Under the pieces are notes generated by a model, which saw nothing but the letters and a program-made list of their open reading frames with translations, ran no database searches and was not told the DNA's origin. Shown piece after piece: positions 57,101 through 64,000 of a stretch of DNA of 64,000 nt (position 1 is its first letter; every line of letters starts with the position of its first letter). Source of the DNA: Choristoneura fumiferana (Eukaryota > Arthropoda > Insecta > Lepidoptera > Tortricidae); contig NC_133472.1 in NCBI RefSeq assembly GCF_025370935.1, positions 12,922,476 to 12,986,475 of the forward strand, read 5' to 3'. A program made the position numbers and the translations under genes.

Positions 57101-60100
57101 TCTTTCCCAACGGGGTAGGCAGAGACTACATCCTTCCACTTGCTACGCTTCTGGCATACAACTCTCGCTTCCTCTACATTCATCAATCTTTTCATGCATG
57201 CACGTCGGGTTGAGCAAATGAATTAAAAAATTAGGTAATTTATGAAGGTATGTAGGTATTTCACTGCCATAGATGGTCTAAAAAAATAAGGACATGGCGT
57301 AAAAACTGTTTTATCTACACCCATATAGTAAATCCTCAATTATGCGTTCAAAAACCATAGGTAATGACCAGCATTACGACATTGGATTCTATTATGAACA
57401 CGGCTGTATCGCAATGGTCATTACGATACAGAAATCTGTATCGTAATGAGATTTCATACATCATTACAGCACGGGCCGCGACCACGTGCAGCAGCAGGTC
57501 GTCGCGCGCGCAGCGGGCGCTGCTCGTGGGGCAGACATATCTACCTAGTTCTCGTTAATGCAGATCCTTCTCAATGGTTCTTGAACACATGATAGAGGAT
57601 TTAATATATGAATATAGATAAAATATTCTATTCAACTGTACGTAATTAGGCCTTAAAACACTCATGTGACCCTATTATGAAACTCGGCTATGCCTCATTT
57701 CATAAACCCACACTCGTGTTTTAAGGACCCCTATTACGATACAGTTGCATAAAATACTATTTCAAAACCCTGCATTTTAAAGTAATCCGTTTTACGGTAC
57801 TGAATAAATAATTTTATCTTAGATTCAAACGTTCTGTGGGCACTTCTGAATGGTGAAGCCTTTGACTACATCGGGTCGCAGCGCGTGGCGTTCGACGTGC
57901 AGCGAGCCGCGTGGCCGCCGGATGCACCGCTCTCTCCTGGTGACTTCAATTTACACGTAGAAGTTGGACAAATCGGCGGCTCGCTGCTCGACTTTAAGGA
58001 GAGCGCTTCGTGGCCTCTGTACACTTATGTGCATAAGGATAATGATGCAGTGCCAAAGGTAAGTACATCATCATCATCTCAGCCTATATACGTCTTTCTG
58101 CTGGGCTCAGGCACAAAACAGAAAGGTACAGAAATCAATCTACATACAAACTGCGCTCGAGCAACGCACACATGGACACTGCTCACGAACACGATATCTT
58201 GGACCGGTTGGGACCAAGGGAGCGCGAGTGCCTTCCGCTTGAGACACGCGTCTGTGAACTTTTTTGTGCAATAATGAAGAATGCGAATTTATTACGCTTT
58301 AAAATATAATAATCGTGCATTTCGCTAATGTCTAAATCGTCGCAAGATATTTTCTGTGACAAATTTGTAACATACCCATCACTGGCATTAACATTAAAAT
58401 ATACAACAAGTGCCACTACCACAATAGTTTTTCGTGCATAAGCCATAGTTGACAACCCTAGAGCGACCGCCGAGTGTAAGTAGGTATGAAAAGTGAAGTA
58501 CATACATGAGATTGACTTCTGTACTTTTCTGTTTTGTGGCTCAGGCCTCCTCTCAGAATGAGAGGGCTTGGGCCGCAGTTCCCACGCGGGCCCAGTGCGT
58601 ATTGAGAACTTCTGCTTCGCTGGTTTCCTCAAGATGTTTTCCTTCACCGTAAAGGTCGTGGTAAATTTCAATTATAATTTTGCACATGAATTTCGGAAAA
58701 AATTCAAGAGGTGCGAGCCGGGGTTTGAACCCACGATCCTCTGCTTGAGAGGCGATAGGTCAAATTACTGGGCCACCACGGCAAGGTAAGTACGTACGTA
58801 AATTAAATAAGTACATTGCTCAATACATGATGAGTTGTTGTTCCTTACTACGGACATATGTTGCAACATCTCGGGCCTATTGCATAATTAGACTAATAAT
58901 ATTAGAAAATAATACAAGTTACTAGTTAGCAATTTATAACTTGTGTTATTTCGTGTTGCATAATTATTTTGTGTTTTCAATAATTATATTAGAAAATTGT
59001 GTTGCATAAATTACTAATAATATCTTGAAAGTTACAAGAAAATTAATCATTATTTACAAGCACTATAAATTTCGTTGCATAACATATTTTTGCTAACTTG
59101 TAATAAGCGTACTAATATTATTAAAAATACACAAAATTACAGGTAACCAAGTTGGATGAGTGAGGTAAACCTTTGGTCATCTGTGGACTTTGCAATGAAA
59201 AATATAAATCTTGGCGGGAACAGTAATGTCAACGTAAAACTTTTTTCAAAATTTCTAACTGCGGAAATGGTTTGGGAAGTAATTTGGATCAATTTACACT
59301 TGGTGTGTTTATTCCAGAAACTACATCCGATAATCAAAATAATACGAATACCGCGTATGCAGATCAGGAATAATCAGAATATTGATGATTCTAATAATTT
59401 ATTTAAGTGTACATTAGTAGTAACAACAAAGAATTTAAAAAGTTAAAAAAATTAATGTTTTTTCCTAAAGTTGATCCTGTCGTTTTAAACCTTTTGGTGA
59501 CGGGTTATTAAATATTGATCATCGTCATCGTCGGATAAATGCAAAATATGAAACATTTTTCGTCGATTAGCCCTTAACCAAACCACGTAATTCAAAACTA
59601 CCGGGGTCCTTGGGTACGTAGTTAATAAATACAAGTTACAACTAATAATTTGAATTTTTAGACTCGTATTGCAACAAAAAGTAATAAAATTCCAATAACT
59701 TAAAAAGATTTCAATTAAAAAAAAAGAACTATATACAAAAATTAAAATTAAACTAAAACTAACCTAACTACAAATAAACCCCTCCCCTAGATCACCGTCG
59801 CTGCTCATTGTGCCCAGAAGGCTGGCAGCATTGCCACGTTGGATCGCGAGGCTGATCCTTTGCCCAAAATAGCTGCCAGCCCGCTGGTCACCCGTAGCAT
59901 CTATTAGGCGCGTGGATATCTCCTTGGCGAAATCGCGCGCGCCAGGTCCCCACGACCCCAGAGTATCAACACCAAACGGCGCAAAAATGTAGCCTTCCCC
60001 AAAAACTGCATATTTGCGCCGTTTGAGTTGCTCTGCTGTTGCTGCTGCTGCGCCGGCCTTGGTGGACGTTGCTGGGACATGCGATGGAGCAAGAGTGTCC

Positions 60101-63100
60101 ACGCAGGTGGCGTCCCAGACAAGTGTAAAATGCACTTATAATATTAGTTATTAGTATTATGCAACAATAATTTACAAGTTACAACCAAAATCACTTATAT
60201 TACTAGCTTGTGCTAATTTACTTGTATATTTATCACTCATATTTTGTTATGCAACAGAAAAGTACAAGTTACAACCAAAATCACTAATAGTATTAGCTTG
60301 TACTTTATTATGCAAAAGGACTCCAATCTCAAATGACGCAATGTGTGTGAGTGGTAACTTTTCTTACTCATTATAGGTCACGGAATTTCTAGTGGAACTG
60401 AGTGAATATATGCAGAAAAGCAACATGACAGTAACAAATACGTTCACGAATAATTTGCCGCCGTCGTCGTTGCATTCGTTCCGTAGAATCCTGAAGAATG
60501 TCACGAAATCAGGAGAATTGCCTGAGTTATTGTTAACGGACCACGGTGCCACCTTCACCAACCTGTTTTATAACTCTGCCATGGACGATTATGAGAAGAT
60601 TGGTTATGTTTACCATAACATTAGCGTAGGGATTGATGGTGCTTGTAAGTACACTTATGGTTCACTTGTTATAGTTAAATCATGACTATCTTTTTTTAAA
60701 CTTTCCGTTTTTCTTGCTTCCGCGCCTCTCAAAAGGCGCCATCAAAATTTTATTTTTCACTCGAAACTGGAAAGAGTCGCCTCTTGCCATCTGGCACCTA
60801 GAGCGACCGCTCCTCTTGCTCTACCCCAGAGGGCCTACTCCGAAGTTCGAAAATGGAAGTTCGTATCGTACCGTCCCTCTCGCTCGTATTAAATAGTATA
60901 AGTGTTAGAGGGACCACACGACACGAACTTCGAGTTTTGAGTTTCGTAGTAGACGTGCAGGGCCGGTACTGAGTATGTATGTATATGTAGACATGGGATT
61001 GTGCGGGTCAAATCCAATTTAACCCACTTCCACTATATTTAGTAGTCGGATTGACTTGAAAGTACAGTCGGCAAAAACATTGTATTGAAAATGAAAGATT
61101 TAGCAATAACTTAATTCGTATATTTCTATATTTTTTCTAGTTATTCCCACTGACGAGCTATTGAAGAACGGGAACATGACGGAAAATGAAGCGCAAGTGA
61201 AAATAGCACGAGTTGCGAGCGCTCTAGCCTGGACACTGTACCGGCAAGTCACAGGCCAGCCCTACGGAGGCGACTACTCTGTTTCAGCACATTTGGTAAA
61301 CTATACAATTTTACCGTATACAATTTGATGTTCTGTAAAAAGAATCAGAAAATATTTATAATACCTCACTTTTTAACCCTTTCTATATATATATTTGTAA
61401 GAAATAACTTCGGAACTAGTAAAAATTTCTCTCAGTTGTAGCTCTTAAAAGGGGGGGACCAATTTGAATGCGGTTTTTTATTTGATAACATTTTTTCTAA
61501 CGATGGTTCTTAGATATGTTTCATAAAAATCTGTTTAGCCGTTTTTGAGATATTGAACTTTGAAGTGATAAAGTCGGGGGTTTCCGACTTTTTGTTGGTT
61601 AGGTTGTTGTTCTGCGAGTATACAATGTCTTTATTGAACACCACAATATGGAAAATGGTACAGCAAACAGCTTCATACTTCACATGGTGTCGTATGGAAT
61701 CCAAACTCACATAAAAAATGAACGAAAAATTAACTAAATTGTACGCTAATTAAAAAATATGTACTACCTACACATAGTTACGAGAAAACAGTGATCAATA
61801 TGACACCACCAGGAAGGATACTTTCTGGCGGGCGCTATCTATTCCGCTATGTATCAGTCGACTTTTAAACTTTCATGTGAATCAGAAAAATGTACGAGGT
61901 ATTTACGTATACACGTAGAAAAAAAAAGAATAACCTGTCCACATTTCTCGCGAGTGCGCTATCTATTGCCAAAATCAAAATGCGTGTAAACACCTACTCG
62001 CCCACCCTATTCTCTCGGCCGAGTACCAATTTGCTGTCTCGCCATGCTACTCGGTACGTGTGATCAGGGCATATTCCACTATGTTATATTACCTATCCTT
62101 CCTGGCAGTGACATATTGATCACTGTTTTCTCGTACTCTTACAATTTAGTACATTTTTCGTACAATTTTTTGACGTGAGTTTGAATTCCATATGACACCA
62201 TGTCACCGCTAGGAAGTATGACATAAAACAAAGCTACGTAAGTAGAGAAAAATCTCCAACAACTTTTTCATGTCCTGTTGAGGTCAAAGATATCTTTACA
62301 TTTTACCTTGTCGCCGTCACTTCATGTTTGAAATTTGTATAAAATTGTCAGTAGGCTTACAGTGGTGCCACAGTGTAAAGATATTTTGACCTTGACTAGT
62401 TTTATTCCAATGTTTAATATTCATTTTGTAGGTCGACGAGCTGTTATACTGTTTCCTCGAGAACAAGTCCTGTCGCTTACTGACAGCAGCGGATTATGGA
62501 GAGGCGCCGGCGGCCGAGGAGAGCGTCCCACGGCCGGTGCCGCTGTACGTAGGAGTGGTCACGTGGGCCAGCAACGCCGCTGCCTTCGCTGGGCATCTCC
62601 TCACTCTACTCACCGGGACTCAACTCAGCGTGAACAAGACCGTGTGCGACGCCAACACCAGCCCCGTAAGTCATTGGACGCTTCCACTTATGGGCTATTT
62701 TGTCAAGTACTATCGCCGTTAGATTACCAGAGACAGCTCCAAACCTGCTCGAGCATAGTGCGCATAAGGACAAGTATACACTTCTGCTTTTTCTTTTTGG
62801 AGCTGGTGGCGACAGTACTCGTAAGTATTTGATAGCACCAATCAACTGTCATACGGTTTATTAGCTATTAAAACGTGTTTCCCCTATAGATATTGTATGG
62901 TAAGACTAAACTGTGACTTCACCTGTTATCAGACCCAATTGACTTAAGTACTATTTATTTATTTAAAAGCTACTACAATAAAATTTTACAGTTATTTGAA
63001 AGTAGTACATTTGGGTTTTGGGTTAAAATAAAAGGTTCTAAAAAGTTGTAGTCTGTGTTTTCTGTATTACATTACATTTTACCAGTTGTATTAGTATGTA

Positions 63101-63988
63101 AAAATATAATGAAATGTGAAATAATTTTCAGGATAACTCATACTATTGGCTCCGTGGTTGGAATAACAGCGGAGTTTGCATTGAAACAAATATGAATTTC
63201 AGTGAGGCCATCAGCCCAGCTTTCCTTTCACCAGGTAAGCGTAATTTGATTTTATTTATATATATTTACACAGTTAATTCTTCAAAATATTTTATTAATT
63301 TAATTTGATATACATCTTTTTTTATTTTATATCGAGGGACATGGATGTCCCTTAGAGTAGTGGTTGAAATTTTAGGAATTTACATATATGTATGAATTCC
63401 GATCTCGTGGGAAACCAGAATCTAAAGTTGTCTATAGTTTTTCCTGGGATTTACCAAATTTCTCCCTTATCGGTTCAGCAGTTTTTTAAGATGATAATGT
63501 CAGTGGGATAAAGAAAGTTACAACACGTTGTTATTTATTATTACATAATTTATACGACATGTTTTCTAGTTTAATTTTGTAGTTAAGTGTGTCGTAAAAT
63601 TAGTCGGAAAGGAGACATTGTCAAAAGATTGCTTTTGGACGCCATCTTTCAATGGTAATGGTAAATTGAAATCTGGAAAAATTAAAATCTCCCCGAAATC
63701 TTTCCAGTTACAACTACCACGGTTGTACCTACTAGAGATCGAACTTTTTTTTGTAGACTACGACATGTCCTCGGGCGAGTTCTCCACGTGGACAGAGTCT
63801 GTGTGGCAGACGATGTGGGCGCGCGTGTTCGTTAGCGCGGGCGGCGGCGGCGCGCGCGCGGCCCTCGGCGCCGGCGCCGCGGCCACGGTCCTCACCGCTC
63901 TGCTGACCTTCTGGATACAGCGGCACGTCGCGAGAGTGTTCGTCAACGCGCCGCCTGGCTCTTTCGGGAGCGGTGACGCTGTGCCTGG
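52183..63988 (+). CDS. NCSTN: Nicastrin, gamma-secretase subunit (fourteen exons, last codons beyond the window)
   Basis: Exons 52183-52231, 52318-52419, 52715-52910, 53307-53504, 54870-54971, 55075-55165, 55385-55451, 55551-55655, 57823-58058, 60377-60644, 61141-61295, 62432-62665, 63132-63234 and 63757-63988 join in phase to 712 codons plus two bases; the family has about 700 residues. Nicastrin is the large glycosylated type I membrane subunit of gamma-secretase, which cleaves Notch and APP stubs with presenilin, Aph-1 and Pen-2; its ectodomain gates substrate entry. Visible: a signal peptide (MGFNFLYLLLCCVLTK), RRLNGTHQAGC, VCDPLGDNNV, the aminopeptidase-like region ILVTSRIDTASLFDGIAPGA, the family signature DYIGS at 318-322 (GEAFDYIGSQR), several NxS/T sites, STWTESVWQTMWARVF before the membrane, and one membrane span at about 671-689. 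Exon 5 uses GTTGGT rather than an upstream GTATGT, because only this keeps phase and the conserved VCRRRSA. No truncation is seen. Confidence 0.96.
52957..53150. repeat. AAT microsatellite followed by a GC-rich insert
   Basis: An (AAT)n run at about 52957-52972 is followed by a sharply GC-rich 150 bases (CCTCGCCCCCGCCGCCACCA, GCGACGAGGAAGGCGACCGC) in an otherwise AT-rich nicastrin intron. One plus frame reads DEEGDRCQHAWGLWDNLPHL before a stop. It has no splice signals and does not belong to nicastrin; it looks like a transposed gene or element fragment. Confidence 0.45.
54112..54724. repeat. Dispersed repeat (GAGCGTGTCG family), copy 3, inverted
   Basis: TTTTTAGGGTTCCGTAGTCA at the left and GTCCGACACGCTCTTGGCCG at the right; a TCTG tetranucleotide run lies at 54155-54193. 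It is the reverse of the copies at 8776 and 40382 and lies in nicastrin intron 4. Confidence 0.8.
56383..56534. mobile_element. Near-perfect hairpin MITE
   Basis: GGGTGACACTCTTTCCCGGC then CCGGATA on the left; TATCCGGGCCGGGAAAGAGC then GTCACCC on the right. ACAGGGTCG and GTGTACACG also pair within the arms. In nicastrin intron 8. Confidence 0.85.
56728..56903. mobile_element. Element with GGTACCATCAGCC ends
   Basis: GGTACCATCAGCC at the left and GGCTGATGGTAC at the right, with GTGGTCTA and TAGACCAC just inside. The interior is not palindromic. Confidence 0.7.
57313..57761. repeat. Long dispersed repeat with a GC-rich core, copy 2
   Basis: Blocks match 32884-33250 in the same order and orientation. 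This copy has an added inner palindrome (ATTACGATACAGAAATCTGT ATCGTAAT at about 57420-57447) and extra sequence near 57680-57720. It ends about 60 bases before nicastrin exon 9. Confidence 0.8.
58538..58785 (-). mobile_element. tRNA-derived SINE, minus orientation
   Basis: On the minus strand: GTGGTGGCCCAGTAATTTGA (A-box region), GTGGGTTCAAACCCCGGCTC (intact B box), CTCTTGAATTTTTTCCGAAA, GGAAAACATCTTGAGGAAAC, and CCCAAGCCCTCTCATTCTGA at the end. This is a well-preserved lepidopteran SINE type, in nicastrin intron 9. Confidence 0.85.
58866..60325. mobile_element. Composite element with inverted subterminal repeats
   Basis: Both flanks are rich in TTGCATAAT and its complement, together with ACAAGTTA, ACTAATAATATT and their complements, arranged in opposite orientation at 58870-59145 and 60140-60325. 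Between them lie an unrecognised 96-codon plus frame (59156-59446) and a minus frame of LINE type (59764-60135). Confidence 0.5.
59764..60135 (-). pseudogene. Non-LTR retrotransposon protein C-terminal fragment
   Basis: The frame reads KRRKYAVFGEGYIFAPFGVD, TLGSWGPGARDFAKEI, IDATGDQRAGSYFGQRISLA and IQRGNAASLLGTM. This conserved block (TLGxWGP, ATGDxRA, QRISLAIQRGNAAS) is typical of the C-terminal end of some animal LINE-type ORF2 proteins. There is no RT catalytic core upstream, so it is a fragment captured in a nicastrin intron. Confidence 0.65.
60838..60952. mobile_element. Small hairpin element
   Basis: CCGAAGTTCGAAAATGGAAG TTCGTATCGTACCGTCCCTCT on the left is roughly mirrored by AGAGGGACCACACGACACGA ACTTCGAGTTTTGAGTTTCG on the right. 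Confidence 0.6.
61430..61600. repeat. Dispersed repeat, inverted partner of 40910-41100
   Basis: GGGACCAATTTGAATGCGGT, ACGATGGTTCTTAGATATGT, TTTAGCCGTTTTTGAGATAT and AAAGTCGGGGGTTTCCGACT match the other copy in reverse. Confidence 0.7.
61676..62224. mobile_element. Large foldback element in nicastrin intron 11
   Basis: The left arm holds ACATGGTGTCGTATGGAATC, ACTCAC, GAGAAAACAGTGATCAATAT and CAGGAAGGATA. The right arm holds their complements: TATCCTTCCTGGCAG, ATATTGATCACTGTTTTCTC, GTGAGT and GAATTCCATATGACACCATG. Outer sequence CACCATGTCACCGCTAGGAA also occurs near 29685. Confidence 0.75.
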
Positions 63989-64000
63989 GTACGTACTAAT

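Noticed and set aside
59156..59446. 96-codon plus frame as an independent gene.
   Set aside because: Unrecognised and inside a repeat-bounded element in a nicastrin intron; kept only as a component of that element.
62335..62832. 165-codon plus frame overlapping nicastrin exon 12.
   Set aside because: It is a different frame from the nicastrin exon, and its residues are an Arg/Gly-rich shadow of GC-rich coding sequence.

Overview
The window looks like nuclear DNA of a moth or butterfly (Lepidoptera). It is AT-rich and has genes split into many small exons with GT/AG introns. It is dense in hairpin MITEs, tRNA-derived SINEs, non-LTR retrotransposon tails and non-autonomous Helitrons that end in CTAG after a GCGAAGCCGCGGG-like stretch. 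It also has interspersed TTAGG-type sequence, the arthropod telomere unit. There are no operons, CRISPR arrays or prokaryotic features. The species cannot be fixed from the sequence alone. All gene models below are manual splice reconstructions in which exon phases agree at every junction.

Layout. (1) 1-1856, minus: the first four exons of a secreted protein with a CUB-like extracellular region; the gene runs off the left edge. (2) 1857-4835: spacer made mostly of repeats. (3) 4836-10531, plus: a complete seven-exon BCS1-like AAA ATPase, the mitochondrial chaperone for the Rieske protein of complex III. (4) 10532-15432: 3' flank and spacer with two hairpin elements. (5) 15433-19519, minus: a three-exon ZAD/C2H2 zinc-finger protein of 835 residues, with a possible untranslated first exon near 23.5 kb. 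(6) 19.6-31.4 kb: a long repeat-rich spacer with LINE fragments, SINEs and MITEs. (7) 31464-49978, minus: a seven-exon SINA/SIAH-type RING E3 ligase of 543 residues with a very long, Ala/Pro-rich, basic C-terminal tail; its large introns hold a Helitron with an internal tandem array and many hairpins. (8) 49979-52182: a divergent intergenic interval. (9) 52183-63988, plus: fourteen exons of nicastrin, the gamma-secretase subunit; only the last few codons lie beyond the right edge.

The five genes have no evident common pathway; this is ordinary eukaryotic synteny. I found no convincing new multi-gene system. The points most worth a second look are the atypical SINA-type ligase and its tail, an exon-like island at 35.1 kb inside one of its introns and inside a repeat-bounded block, splice sites that abut transposable elements, a composite element in a nicastrin intron, a perfect 56-bp palindrome, and the Helitron with its tandem array and nested LINE tail.
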